From contig JASXTE010000012.1 of assembly GCA_030280995.1 (NCBI GenBank), forward strand, positions 11,544,501 to 11,608,500: a stretch of 64,000 nucleotides of DNA. Direction: 5' to 3'. This document shows positions 33,901 through 45,180 of this stretch, piece by piece. Every line of letters starts with the position of its first letter. Position 1 is the first letter of the stretch. The translations under genes were made by a program, and so were the position numbers. The notes under the pieces were generated by a model. That model was not told the DNA's origin, did no database searches, and saw nothing but the letters and a program-made list of their open reading frames with translations. Source of the stretch: Hemileia vastatrix. Lineage: Eukaryota > Basidiomycota > Pucciniomycetes > Pucciniales > Zaghouaniaceae.

Positions 33901-34960
33901 TTTTTTAACCTAATAAATGCCTCTTCACAGTCTTCATCCCACTCCAAGTCAGAATCCTTCCTAGTCAACTGTCTCAAAGGAGCAGTGAATGAAGATAAGT
34001 CCTTGATAAACATTCTAACATAAACACACATGCATAAAAACCCTTTGACTTTGGCTATATTCTTCAACCTTGGCCAGGACAGAATTTTATTTACTTTTTT
34101 TGTTGACATAATACTACCCTCTCTACATACCATATGACGTAAGATTTCCAAAGCTGGCACAAAACAAGAAAAATTGGAACCTGAAATTGTTAAACCCGCC
34201 TCTTCTATCCTAAACAAAATCCTCTCTAATATAAAAGTGTATTCCCAGATAAATTTTTGTATCCCTGTATTCTCCTTCAGTACTTCATTAACATAATCTG
34301 TTTAAGGTCCTTTTATTCCACCATCATCAATAAATTACCAGCGTATTGTGGAATTTAATCTTGTAGAATCCAAGCTATCTGAGCTTGATAAACAGAAACT
34401 GACTTTTTTGCTCTTTTAGGTAATCTTGTTAGCTGTAATTGTCCAAGTGGCATATCTAAAGTTGTAAGAGGTCTAGATTCTAGATGAAACTCTCTTTCAT
34501 CATATCCCCCATTATATCTCATAAAACATAACACACTCTCTATGAAAACATCTCTACAAACTCCTCTGTGCTAGGTGGTATTCCTGCACCTTTTATCATA
34601 ACTGTATTTAGTTCTCTTAAATCATGAACTACCCTAAGCTTGCCATTAGGATTTTTAATACAGAATACTGGAATTGAATAACTTTATGGTTATTGTTTGT
34701 AAAATCCAGTTCAATTACTTTCTCTAATGACTTTGATATAATCCTCTTTCAAAGAAGCAGGTATTGGAATTAGTTTCTATTTCCATGGTTCATGACAAAC
34801 AACTGGAATCTTTTAGGGCTCCCCAAAATAATGATTTAAAACACCTCTCTCCTCTTCTAAAAATGCAATGTGCATCTCCCTCTTAACCATTAAATCAAAT
34901 AACAACCTTTTTTCTTCACCTTAAAGTCACCTTTCATTTTTTAAATTAACAACCTCTAAT
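33849..34960 (-). pseudogene. reverse transcriptase of E1
   Basis: Readable blocks in sense are FRIEEAGLTISGSNFSCFVPALEILRHMVCREGSIMSTKKVNKILSWPRLKNIAKVKGFLCMCVYVRMFIKDLSSF (33849-34217) and, upstream, degraded palm and fingers (34218-34960), where the catalytic Asp-Asp region reads IDDGGIK with flanking stops. Alignment with E5 41750-42800 is colinear. It is inactive. Confidence 0.83.
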
Positions 34961-35830
34961 CTCTTGAAAGTGATCCTAGAAGTTTCAGAAAATTTGGGCA
35001 TTTTAGTGAATAAAGAAAAGTCATATGGATCTCTTGATAGATTTGTTCTTCTCAAAGGTTGATTTAATTCAGCTAAAAAAGGTTTGTTTATTGGTCTAAT
35101 TTTATTTTCTACCCTTATATATTTTTCCATGCCAACTTTCAATTTTACTTGAGATCCTTGATCCATTATAGTTTTTTCATTATATAATTTGTCATAATAA
35201 TTTTCTTCAGCTTCAGATCCAGTATCAGAAATAGAGTAAAATGAAAAATAGTTTTTATTTTCAATATTTTCATTTTTATCACTACTATCCCCTTTTCTTT
35301 GTCTAATTTATCATATAATTTTCCAACACCTTCTTACCTTTCATCTTTCATCACAAAATCACCAGTAAATAAAGTTGGCAGTTTAACCTCCTTCTGGAGG
35401 AAAGAAATAGAATCATTACAAATATTATTTTTTTGTTGATTATGATGTGATAATTACATTTTATCCTCATGTTGGAGGCAATAAAATATGCCACCACTAA
35501 TATCACCATAATTAACTAAATTCCCTTTCCAATTTCTATCCAACATAATATATCCCATCTTTCCCTTTGAACAATTTTTAAATTTTATAGAATAGATTGA
35601 TAAAGATAATAAACATATAGAAAAATCCAACACATAATGACATTCCAATGAAATATCTACAAAAAATAATTAAGAATCCACTTGAATTATCTCCAAGTGA
35701 GCTGACCTATTGCAATCTAGGATCTCTTCTTGAGGAGAGATTGCAACATTAGAGCAATAAGCCCTTACTACTACAAAAAATGAGGGTAATCATACTTATC
35801 TTTAATAATTTCACCCGGAGCTGACCTTTT
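34961..35830 (-). pseudogene. pol N-terminal spacer of E1
   Basis: Contains the FLAELNQPLRRTNLSRDPY block (about 35040) and, further upstream in sense, dispersed hairpins at about 35377-35400 and 35457-35482. At its start the gag frame reads CAT TTT TTG TAG, keeping the heptamer T TTT TTG (plus 35774-35780). A perfect 9-bp stem follows (35710-35718 with 35738-35746). Confidence 0.75.
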
Positions 35831-36895
35831 AATTTGCCTCTTCTTGGTGCACATATAACACTGGCACATTGTGGTTAGGCCAGGCCTTGTCTCCGAGCCA
35901 TTATCTCCTGGAGGTTCTAATCATAAATGAAGCCTTTTCATATCATCACCAGTAATCTCTAAACTAATTCCCATACCACTGTGATAACCTATCCTAGCCA
36001 CAAATTTTATAAAAATGGGCCCAGAAAGAACCATTTCTACTAATCCTCTGGCCACATAAAAGTGCACTTTTCCAACAGATCCATTAATACATAACTTGAC
36101 ATGCTCTGCTGTACCCATAAGCTCAGTAGCACTCCCACCCATGCCTCTTAAATTACCACCAGTACCAGTTTTAATTTGAAAGCCTATTTTAGTTTCTTGC
36201 TCTAAAGAAATTAAATTAATTTGTGACCCAGAATCCACCAGGGCCTTCACCTTTTTCCCATTAAACATCACCATTAAATACTCTAGAGGAGAAAAAAAAT
36301 GAGTTTTCACCTCCTCTCCAAATTTTTCAGCATTTTCACATATATAATACACCTCTCCAACAGTTGCCGTTCTCCTTTTCAGATGCTTCTTTTTCTTCTC
36401 TGCAAGGGCTGGACTAATCATAAATAATTCACCTAAATATAAAGGAATCTGGAGTTTATTCACTCTACTTAAAACCATCTCCATAGCATTTTATTGACCA
36501 GATGCTACTGGCCTTTCATATTGAACTTTATTTTTTCCTCACTTGGCCCTGGAAAACTCTTGGGGACCCACATTGCCATCTTTACCCCCCATAATAGCAT
36601 CTTCATCTACCATATCCCTAGCTCCATCACCAGCCTATTTCACCAATCCAGATCTATCACTGATTCTCCTTACCCCTTCCATATTAGTAGGACCAGAAAA
36701 AATTGGTCTATGAAGAGAAGCTATTGGTACATCATCCTAAGAGTCAGATTCTTCATTCACAGGCATTGGCTCACTGTTTAAATCAAATTTACCACAACTG
36801 GGAGGCCCCATATCCATCATTCTCTTCTGCATATAATAATTTTTGCCCTTAGTGTAAGGTTTCTTTTCAATCTTTTTAATTTCAGCCTTTCCCGG
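35831..36895 (-). pseudogene. protease and gag C-terminal part of E1
   Basis: Retropepsin block KVKALVDSGSQINLISLEQETKIG with an intact DSG (about 36215-36260), GGNLRGMGGSATELMGTAEHVKL, then ISLEITGDDMKRLHL (35921). The C-terminal tail keeps CQCYMCTKKRQIKR (about 35825-35870), matching CQCCVCTKKRHIKR of E5. Upstream are MQ/MGPPS..G-type linkers, broken. Gag continues at 48941. Confidence 0.83.
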
Positions 36896-38007
36896 TGTGG
36901 TAGCCTAAAGTTTAGTACGGCACCTAAATATGTAAATGGAGTTATCATGGCATGCAAGATTGGTGTTATTATTTTTTATAAAAGGGTTTTATTTAATTTA
37001 TTGGAGTTTAAAATATGAAGAAATTGGTCACGAGCGAATGCCTACACAAATACAATTTATTTCACGGAGAAAACTTATTTTTACGGTCTGAAAATTTATA
37101 AGTATTAAGTCGAGTCACTCAAGAACCTTGGGAAATTTTCCCAGAATTTTTACTATTTTTCTTAAATTTTTAAATGAATTTTAAAGTTTTATAGAAATAT
37201 TTACGTTTTCAAAAATTACTTAAATTTGATGAATTTTCACGGGGTAATTAGAGCTGCGCAGACTACGAAAATTAGTTTGGTATGTAAAGGGGAAGTAGCT
37301 CTATTATGTGTAATTTTTCTAGATTTTTTATTATGGTTTTAAGGTTCTAAATTGAGTCCGGAAGTCCGGACGGACTCCGTTTCGACTCCGTACGGACTCC
37401 GTACGGGCTCCGGATTGACTCTGGAAGAGCTCTGGAGGGGAAAACTTAGGCACGTGACTAGGAATACTTAAGCGCTTCTCAAACTCGAAATTGAGGGGGG
37501 GGACACATCATACAGCTTAATCTTTAACCACCACAGTCTCATTTTTTATTACTCAACAAATTAAAATAACTTGTAATACCCTTATAACATTATTATTTTT
37601 TTTACATAACATTTTAGAAATACAATTCAACAGTTTAAATAACACTTCATACAGGGTATCTTTAGAAAGGTCTTCGTCGCTGGGACTTGATTATTGCTGT
37701 CTCATAAAAATTCAAATTATTATAAAAACATAAAAGTCAATCTTTTCAGATCTTTCACTGGTACACCTTAATTGTTGTTATCAGTATTTCTTTCCTCAAC
37801 AGCCACAATCATTTAATCTCAATAAGCGTTAATTATTTTAGAGTTTCATTATTTTTATCAATCAGATCTAAGTAGATTGGTTAGCTTAGTGATTTAGAAC
37901 ACCTACTTTGTTATTTTTATTGGAAGGACGGGGTTTTCAGCTAAATCCACATATCTCCTCCGGATTCTGCTTACAGCAAGGCGACTGTAAGAGTTTACCT
38001 TACCATA
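36896..38007 (+). repeat. 5' LTR of E5
   Basis: 1112 bp. Contains a CTCCG/TACGG-rich palindromic tract (about 37356-37440) with tandem 11-bp GTACGGACTCC units. The 3' LTR has one unit more. Confidence 0.95.
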
Positions 38008-38009
38008 GT

Positions 38010-38027
38010 TGGCGCCCAACGTGGGGT
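38010..38027 (+). promoter_or_regulatory. primer-binding site of E5 (tRNA-Lys type)
   Basis: TGGCGCCCAACGTGGGG begins 2 nt after the LTR. This is the sequence known as complementary to the 3' end of tRNA-Lys(1,2)-type tRNAs. Decayed versions are at the same place in E1 (about 50497-50514) and E3. Confidence 0.8.
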
Positions 38028-38183
38028 TCGATTTCTCTAGCTTTCTTTAAAGACTTACTTGGATCAAGAAAGTTCTTAGCCTGCAAGAGGCTTATTCTCT
38101 GAAACTCTAATCGGATTTTTGTTATTTGCCTGCAAGAGGCTTGTTATTTTATCGATTGTTAACGCTTTTCATTACTTATTGGG

Positions 38184-40793
38184 ATGTCTTCTTCTGCTGT
38201 TGCTTCTGGATCTTCTAACCCTCTTACTCCCTCAGTTAGAATTGTTTCTTGGGATGGCCCAAAGTTTGATGGGGAGGAGGTTAAATGGTTCATTAGCAGG
38301 TATGAAGCTGCTGCTGCTGTTGATGGTGCTTCCCATGTGGATATGGTGAAGCAAGTTAGATTTTTTATTGCCGATAGGGAGGTGGAAAAAGAGGTTATTG
38401 CTATGCAGGCATTCAAGGACAAGGATTGGGTTAAGCTTTCTAAAGCTATGGTTGATAGATGGGGTGTTAGGTTTACTATGATGGACCTCAATAAAATTGT
38501 TGGAGACTGGCAAGCAAAAGGTGGAGTTTCTTCTATGGCTGACTTCAAAAAGCTCTGTGTTCAGTTTGATGAAGTGGTGGAATATCTCATACTGGTGGAC
38601 GAGTTAGTGCATGAGAACCAAGCAAAAGATTTGTTTTGGTCAGCATGCAGCAGGGATATTCGAATGGACGTCTTGAAGGATCTTTCAAGAAAAGATTTGA
38701 TGAAGGAACTGCCTAATGGTGAGCAGAAACTGCCGGCTCTGGAGGTTATCAAGGACAACATTCAAGCCCATCTAAAGTTATTGGCGTTGGACAAATATCA
38801 AGAGTCTTGCACTCAATATGTTAGCAAGGTTAGCGAAGTTTTGGCCGAAAACAACGATATTATGGTCAAAGCCCAGGAGGCCAAGAAGGCTCAAATGGGA
38901 TTACCGGCTGCTAAAGTTGAGGGCAATGTAGACAATAAGATGGTCAATCACTTGGCCGATTTAACGAAACAATTAAAAATATTTGTTCAAGAAACCCAGA
39001 AGGCCAATAAGGCCCCAATCGCTTCTTCGTCGACGTCGACTTCTTATCAGTCTAGAGGTTATGAACGTCGAAATTATAATGGCAATAACAACGGTAACCG
39101 CTTCCCAGGCAATGGGAGAAATGGTGGGAATGGTGGTAGTAATTATAGAGGTGGCTATGATGAGCCAAAGGTGTGCTCCTATTGTAATAGGAGGGGTCAC
39201 AGAGCAACAGTTTGTTTTGCTCTTGATAAGGATATGGATGCTGGGCGAGTTTTATTTGACGGTAAAGTTTATAAATTTCCTGATGGTTCGTTCATCAAGC
39301 CCAGTGATGGACAGTCTCCTTCTGATTTGGTCAGAAGAAGTTTAACGGCTGAAAGGAGAGCCAGATTTGAAGAGGTGACGGATGAAGATGTTAATGCCAA
39401 GAGTGGCAAAAATGGTAATGGTAATGGTGGAAAAGCTGACAAGGGCAAGGAGAAAGAGGTCAGTAAAGCCACATTTTCTACTTCTTTTGGTGGTTTAGAG
39501 CTGGCGACGGTTTCCCAGGTGGAGGGTAGCTGTATGGCTGGCGAATACGATGTTAATGCTGCTAGAAGAGCAGCTGCTACTAAGGCGAAAAGTAGCATTC
39601 AGAGCCAATTGAGGGCTAATCCTGGCAAGGCCAATAACAAAGTGAACCCTTACTCTAAGGACAAGATTTCTAGTGCTCAAACTGCCGCCAACAAATTGAA
39701 CCCTTACTCTAAGGACGAATTATATAAAATGCAGAAGGGGATTGCTGATATGGGGCCCCCTAGTTATGGCAAGTTTGATTTAAATGGTGAGCCTATGCCA
39801 GAGGATGATTCGGATTCTGAGGAGGACGTACCGTTGGCGTCTCTACCCAGACCAAGTTTTAGCGGTCCCATCCCAATGGAGGGTGTAAGAAGGACTAGCG
39901 ATGGATCAGGATTAGTGCAAGAAGCTGGTGATGGAGTTAGGGTTATAGAAAGTGAAGATGTTATAATGGGGGGTGAAGATGGCTCGGTTGGACCTCAAGA
40001 GGTACCCAGGGCCAAGGTTGTTAAATCAAAGGTCCAGTATGAGCGGCCAGTAGTTTCTGGTCAAGCTAATGCGATGGACGCAGTTTTGAATAGGGTGAAT
40101 CAACTTCAGATTCCCTTATCTTTGGGGGAGTTATTTACGATTAGTCCGGCGCTTGCTGAAAAGCAAAAGAAGCATTTGACGAGGCGTCGGGTTTCCACTG
40201 GAGAGGTGGAATATATTTGTGAAAATGTTGAAAAGTTTGGGGAAGATGTAGATACACATTTTTCCGCTCCCCTGGGTTACCTGGTGGTAACTCTTAATGG
40301 TAAAGAAGTAAAGGCCTTGGTCGATTCAGGGTCTCAAATTAATTTAATTTCATTGGAGCAAGCGACGAGTATAGGCTTGCCAATTAAAAGTGGAACTGGG
40401 GGAAACCTCAGAGGTATTGGTGGGCATGCAACAGAGCTGATGGGTACAGCTGAGCATGTCAGGTTAGGCATTGGTGGATCTGTTGGTAAGGTTCACTTTT
40501 ATGTGGCCAGAGGAGCAGTCAAAACTGTTCTTGGTGGTCCTTTTTTGATGGATTTTGAGGCCAGGATAGGGTATCAAGCTGGCATGGGGATTAGTTTGGA
40601 GATCACTGGTGAAGATATGCGGAGGTTACATATGCGGTTAGCACCTCCTGGAGATGAAGGTTGGGAAACACGGCCAGGGATTACTACTTTGTGCCAGTGT
40701 TGTGTTTGCACCAAGAAGCGGCATATTAAACGGACGGCTTCTGGTGAATTATGTTTGTTGGAAAGGGATGAATGCCCTCATTTTTTGGGGTAG
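38184..40793 (+). CDS. Gag-protease polyprotein of E5
   Basis: ATG at 38184, 869 residues, TAG at 40791. Residues 1-220 form an Ala/Asp-rich capsid-like helical domain (KFDGEEVKWFISRYEAAAA, DRWGVRFTMMDLNKIVGDWQ). A Gly/Asn-rich basic region precedes the zinc knuckle CSYCNRRGHRATVC (from C331, C-X2-C-X4-H-X4-C). A long low-complexity linker follows with two NKxNPYSKD repeats and SDSEEDVPLASLPRP. Retropepsin is at about 690-800 with D714 in VDSGSQINLIS. A final Cys-rich tail CQCCVCTKKRHIKR is conserved in E1. The heptamer for -1 frameshifting lies in the last codons. Fusing protease to Gag rather than Pol is notable. The product builds the particle and matures the polyproteins. Confidence 0.95.
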   Translation: MSSSAVASGSSNPLTPSVRIVSWDGPKFDGEEVKWFISRYEAAAAVDGASHVDMVKQVRFFIADREVEKEVIAMQAFKDKDWVKLSKAMVDRWGVRFTMMDLNKIVGDWQAKGGVSSMADFKKLCVQFDEVVEYLILVDELVHENQAKDLFWSACSRDIRMDVLKDLSRKDLMKELPNGEQKLPALEVIKDNIQAHLKLLALDKYQESCTQYVSKVSEVLAENNDIMVKAQEAKKAQMGLPAAKVEGNVDNKMVNHLADLTKQLKIFVQETQKANKAPIASSSTSTSYQSRGYERRNYNGNNNGNRFPGNGRNGGNGGSNYRGGYDEPKVCSYCNRRGHRATVCFALDKDMDAGRVLFDGKVYKFPDGSFIKPSDGQSPSDLVRRSLTAERRARFEEVTDEDVNAKSGKNGNGNGGKADKGKEKEVSKATFSTSFGGLELATVSQVEGSCMAGEYDVNAARRAAATKAKSSIQSQLRANPGKANNKVNPYSKDKISSAQTAANKLNPYSKDELYKMQKGIADMGPPSYGKFDLNGEPMPEDDSDSEEDVPLASLPRPSFSGPIPMEGVRRTSDGSGLVQEAGDGVRVIESEDVIMGGEDGSVGPQEVPRAKVVKSKVQYERPVVSGQANAMDAVLNRVNQLQIPLSLGELFTISPALAEKQKKHLTRRRVSTGEVEYICENVEKFGEDVDTHFSAPLGYLVVTLNGKEVKALVDSGSQINLISLEQATSIGLPIKSGTGGNLRGIGGHATELMGTAEHVRLGIGGSVGKVHFYVARGAVKTVLGGPFLMDFEARIGYQAGMGISLEITGEDMRRLHMRLAPPGDEGWETRPGITTLCQCCVCTKKRHIKRTASGELCLLERDECPHFLG

Positions 40794-40853
40794 CAGGGGC
40801 TGATCGCTCAAATGTTGTAATCTCTCCTCAGGATGAGATCCCGGATTGCAATA
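40781..40853 (+). promoter_or_regulatory. -1 frameshift signal of family A with conserved stem
   Basis: In the gag frame CAT TTT TTG GGG TAG holds T TTT TTG (40781-40787). The -1 frame reads on into pol. About 25 nt downstream 40813-40823 pairs with 40843-40853 (11 bp including three wobbles). The stem is perfect over 9 bp in E1 (35710-35718/35738-35746) and E3 (12469-12477/12500-12508), and E1 against E3 shows three compensated pair changes. Confidence 0.75.
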
Positions 40854-43800
40854 GGTCAGCTCACTTGGAGATAATTCAAGTGGATTCTCAATTATTTTCT
40901 GTTAATATTACTTTGGAGTGCAAATACGTTTTGGACTTTTCTATATGTTTATTGGATTTACCCTGTTTTTCTATTAAATTTAAAAATGGTAAAAAAGGCA
41001 AAATGGGCCAAATTAGGTTGGATAAAAATTGGAAGGGTATGTTTTATGACCTCCAGCAAGAGGGTAAACTGCAATTAACTCGTCAAAACTCAATAAAAAA
41101 TCTCAGTATAAGTAAAACACAAAAAAATAATTTTTGTGAAAATTCATTTCCGGACCTCCAGCAAGAGGTTAAACTGCAATTATCTCCTTCTATTTTGGAC
41201 CTCCAGCAAGAGGGTAAACTGCAAAAATTACATCAAAATCCGATTAAAAATCTTGGTATAATTAAAACACAACAAAATAATTTTTGTGAAAATTCAATTC
41301 CGGTCCTCCAGCAAGAGGTTAAACTTCCGACTTTCTTTACAGGTGATTTACTGTTGGATAAGGGAAGAAAAGGTGTTGGAAAATCTGTTTATAAATTAGA
41401 CGAGGGAAAGGAGAAAAGGGTAAAATTTAAAAATGAAATAAAATATTTTTCTAATTTTTCTTATTCTGATTCTGGCGATGAAGAAGATTCATTTGATGAA
41501 AGTTTTAATGGCGATACAAAAGAAAATGTTTTACCTCAAGTTAATTTAGATGTGGACGCAGCCAAATATAAGAAAGTAGCAAATAAAGTTCGACCTATTA
41601 ATGAACCGCTACCTGCTGAATTAAATCCACCTTTGAGAAGACCAAGGTTATCAAGAGATCCTTATGAAAGTCCCTTGGTAAAGAATCCGCCTGAATTTTC
41701 TGAGACGTCAAGAATCACTTTTGAGAGACTGGGTGTTGTTAATTTTGGACCTGATGGTTGGTTGTCTGGAGAAGAGAAGAAGTTGTTGTTGGATGTGATG
41801 GTCAAGCGAGAGAAGGCCATTGCTTTTGTAGAAGAGGAGAGGGGTGTGTTGAAGCATTCCTATGGGGAGCCTTACAAGATTCCTGTGGTATGTCATGAAC
41901 CGTGGCAGCAGAAACCAATTCCTATTCCGGCTGCATTGAAAGAAGCTTATATCGAAGTTGTCAGAGAAAGGATACGCACTGGACTGTATGAGCAATCAAC
42001 GTCAAGTTATTCTAGTCCTGTATTTTGTATCAAGAAACCAAATGGCAAGCTTAGAGTTGTTCATGATCTTAGGGAATTAAATAGGGTTACAATAAAGGAT
42101 GCTGGGATACCACCTAGTGCTGAGGAGTTTGTTGAAGCATTTGCAGGGAGAGTGTGTTATGGATTGGGAGATATTATGGGTGGATATGATGAGAGAGAGT
42201 TACATCCGGACTCAAGGCCTCTCACTACATTCGATACACCACTTGGACGTTTACAGTTAACAAGATTACCTCAAGGAGCAACAAATTCGGTTGCAGTTTA
42301 TCAAGCTCAGATGGCTTGGATCCTTCAAGATGAAATTCCACAATATGCTGGAATCTTTATAGATGATGGAGGAATTAAGGGACCAACAACCGACTATGAT
42401 AACCAGGTGTTGGAAGAGAATCCCGGGATACGCAAATTCATTTGGGAGTTTGCAATTACTTTAGAAAGAATCTTGTTTCGAATTGAAGAGGCTGGATTAA
42501 CTATTTCAGGTTCAAAATTTTCATGTTGTGTGCCAGCCTTAGAAACATTAGGCCATGTGGTATGTAGAGAGGGTAGGATTATGTCTAAGAAGAAAGTTAA
42601 CAAAATTCAGTCCTGGCCAAGACCCAAGAATACGACCGAAGTTAGAGGGTTTTTAGGCGTTTGTGTATATGTTAGAATGTTTATCAAGGACTTTTCTTCA
42701 TTGGCAGCTCCATTGAGACGGTTAACGAGAAAGGATGCAGACTGGGAGTGGGATGAAGAGTGTGAGAAGGCGTTTGTGAAGTTGAAGGAGGTTGTGGGGA
42801 AGGATTTAGTCCTGCACAAGTTAGATTATGGAAAAGATGCTGGTAGAATTTATTTAGCAGTTGATTCAAGTCAGGTTGCAGCTGGGGCGGTTTTGTCTCA
42901 GATGGATAAAGCTGGTTACATCAGGCCAGTTAGGTATGAATCTGTAGTATTTACTGAGGTCGAATCAAGATATTCTCAACCGAAATTGGAATTATGTGGT
43001 GTGGCGAAAATACTGAAGAAACTTCAGCATATTTTGTGAAGGCAACATTTTGAGTTGCAAGTGGATGCGAAATCGTTAATCCAGATGATTAATTCCCCAA
43101 GTTTACAGAATGCACCCATGATGAGATGGGTAGCTTTTATTCAACATTTTTCATTTGATTTAGTTCATAAGCCTGGCAAGACTTTTACTATGCCAGATGG
43201 TTTATCAAGGAGACCACCCACTGAAGAAGATTCAGACTCAGAAGAGTTCGATGAAGATATACCTATTATCAAAGCCAGCACTAAAGGAGCTGAAGACTTT
43301 CCATACCTCCCCCATGAGGTTAAACTGGCAGGACTAATGTGTTTAGATTATGGTGTTGATGACCTCCACCAAGAGGATAAACTGGAAAATAGTTTTTATG
43401 TTAAAAAAGGTGTTGAAAAATGTGTAGATAAATTCGGCAGAGAGGAGGTAGGAGAAGATGTGGTGTATGTAGAGGAAGATGGATTGGTAGTGTGGGATAG
43501 TAGTAAATTAAGGAATGGTGTATATGTTGGAGAATTAGAGAACTTAAATAAAAAGGTGGATAAAGAGAAAGAGGTATTTTCAAATACGGTTTTCGAAGGA
43601 TCCAAAGGTTCAGAAGAAAAACGTCGACATAGCTCGATTAAAGATTTATTTAGGGGTCAACGATTATTGGCTCATTCATGTGCAGGTGATATTGGTGATA
43701 GAGAAGTCCCTATTGATGTTATATTAATCGATTTTCAAGATGAAGTCTGGGGTCAGACTGGTTTTTATTTTTTGTTAGTCAAATATTTGTTGACTTTAGA

Positions 43801-45043
43801 GAGGCCAGAAGATTGTGAAGACGATGAATGGGTGGCTATCAAGAGGAAGTCATCTACGTTTTACCTATCTGGTTGACGTTTAATGAGGAGGAGGTATCCA
43901 AATCCTCAAGTAGTTATAACTCAACAGAAGGGGCAAGAATTAGTTTTGAAATCACTGCATGAAGATCTCGGGCATAGAGGCGTTGGAGAAACATTTAGAA
44001 GAATTTCTGATCGATTTTGGTGGCCTGGCATGAAGATGGCTGTTAAACAGTGGGTTCAGTCATGCGAAGAATGTCAAAGACGAAGTTATTTAAGGCCAAA
44101 AGAACCTGGACGCGCGACCGGTGAATATACGCTCTTTGGGAGAGTTAGTTTAGATGCCGTTCATATAAAAGAGGGACGGTATAAATATTTAATTGTGGCC
44201 AGAGATGATTTATCTGGTTGGGTAGAGGCAGCGCCTCTTATTAATTTAACTGCCAAAAATGTGGCAGAATTTTTTTTGAATAATTGGGTATATAGGTATG
44301 GGGTGATGAAGTTGGTAACGGTAGATGGAGGTCCTGAATTTGGGACAGAGTTTAAAGAGGCCGTATTGAAAGTTGGATCAAAGGTTAGGGTAGCAACCCC
44401 ATATTATCCTGAAGCTGAAGGCATGGTTGAAAGAGGGCATCAAGTTATCAAGGATGCTTTAGTTAAAATGTGTGGGACAAGTGCCGAAAAATGGAGGCAC
44501 TATTTACCTTTAGTTTTATTTGCTGATCGAATCACTGCCAAAAGGACGACCGGATTTTCACCTTATGAACTTGTTTTTGGACAGAAAGAAGTTTTACCGG
44601 TTGATTTAGAAGCTGAATCATATCTTGGAGTTGACTGGGACACGGTCAAAACTACTGAAGAATTATTGTGTGCAAGAATGATGCAGCTAGAAAAGAAAGA
44701 AGAATATTTAGAAAAGGCATATTCGCGGATGATGAAGATCCGAAATCAATCAGTCAAATATTGGGATGAGCGGTTGGCACATCGATTAAGGAAACCTTTG
44801 AACCCAGGTGATATGGTCCTGGTGTATAATAGGAGTTTGGAAAGTCAGTGGGGAAAAATGTTTGCAGATAGGTGGAATGGACCGTATAAAATCAAGGAGC
44901 AAGTTTCCGGCGGTTCATATGTGTTAGAAGAGTTGGATGGAGTAGTATTGAAGAAGAGGGTAGCTGCCGATCAAGTGAAACGGTTCTATCCTAGAGGCAC
45001 CAGGAGTGCCAAAGTCTTCCTCCGCAATGAGGATAAACTATGA
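40788..45043 (+). pseudogene. pol of E5: RT-RNase H-integrase, two stops
   Basis: One frame from the frameshift site to TGA 45041, interrupted only by TGA at 43037-43039 (Trp in E3) and TGA at 43874-43876 (probably CGA). Spacer with a 50-residue tandem duplication (41048-41347). RT: NGKLRVVHDLRELN, LPQGATNSVAVYQAQ, FIDDGG (42355-42372). RNase H: VDSSQVAAGAVLSQ, YSQPKLELCGVAKIL, LQVDAKSLIQM. Integrase: HEDLGHRGVG..CEECQ zinc domain, SLDAVHI, VDGGPEFGTEF and EAEGMVERGHQ (D, D, E), then ADRWNGPYKI (GPY/F). No chromodomain. It ends in LRNEDKL, encoded by a hairpin copy. If the stops are read through or absent in other copies, the family is potentially active. Confidence 0.93.
41048..41347 (+). 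repeat. 150-bp in-frame tandem duplication with four hairpins
   Basis: Two units (41048-41197, 41198-41347) each encode DLQQEGKLQ..NFCENS..LQQEVKL and each carry two CCTC-CAGCAA-GAGG-NTAAACT hairpins (starting 41050, 41155, 41200, 41305). Confidence 0.85.
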
Positions 45044-45180
45044 AACTTCTTAAATTTTACGGATTCCTCCGCAATGAGGATAAACTATGATATCTACGAA
45101 ATTTTATGGATCCTCCGCAATGAGGATAAACTATGAAACTTCTTAAATTTTATGGATCCTCCGCAACGAGGATAAACTAT
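45016..45180 (+). repeat. four tandem hairpin repeats after integrase
   Basis: Period 46-47 bp. Each unit has CCTC-CGCAAT(C)-GAGG-ATAAACTAT (stems from 45019, 45066, 45112, 45158). The first overlaps the pol stop region. Confidence 0.9.

Larger units (their letters stand above)
32212..36895 (-). mobile_element. E1, central segment
   Basis: Minus-strand integrase, RNase H, RT, pol spacer, protease and part of gag, between the E2 insertion (left) and the E5 insertion (right). The right junction CCGG (36892-36895) is duplicated at 48941-48944, and removing E5 joins TTTCCCGG to CTTAGCC in agreement with the gag of E5. Confidence 0.9.

Noticed and set aside
38159..38548. Antisense frame opposite the start of gag in E5
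   Set aside because: Follows from codon usage of gag. Not conserved in E1 or E3, with no splice signals or cysteine motif.
43037..43039. In-frame TGA in pol of E5 as programmed readthrough or selenocysteine
   Set aside because: E3 has TGG and E1 has TAG at the same codon, so a Trp-to-stop mutation is simpler.
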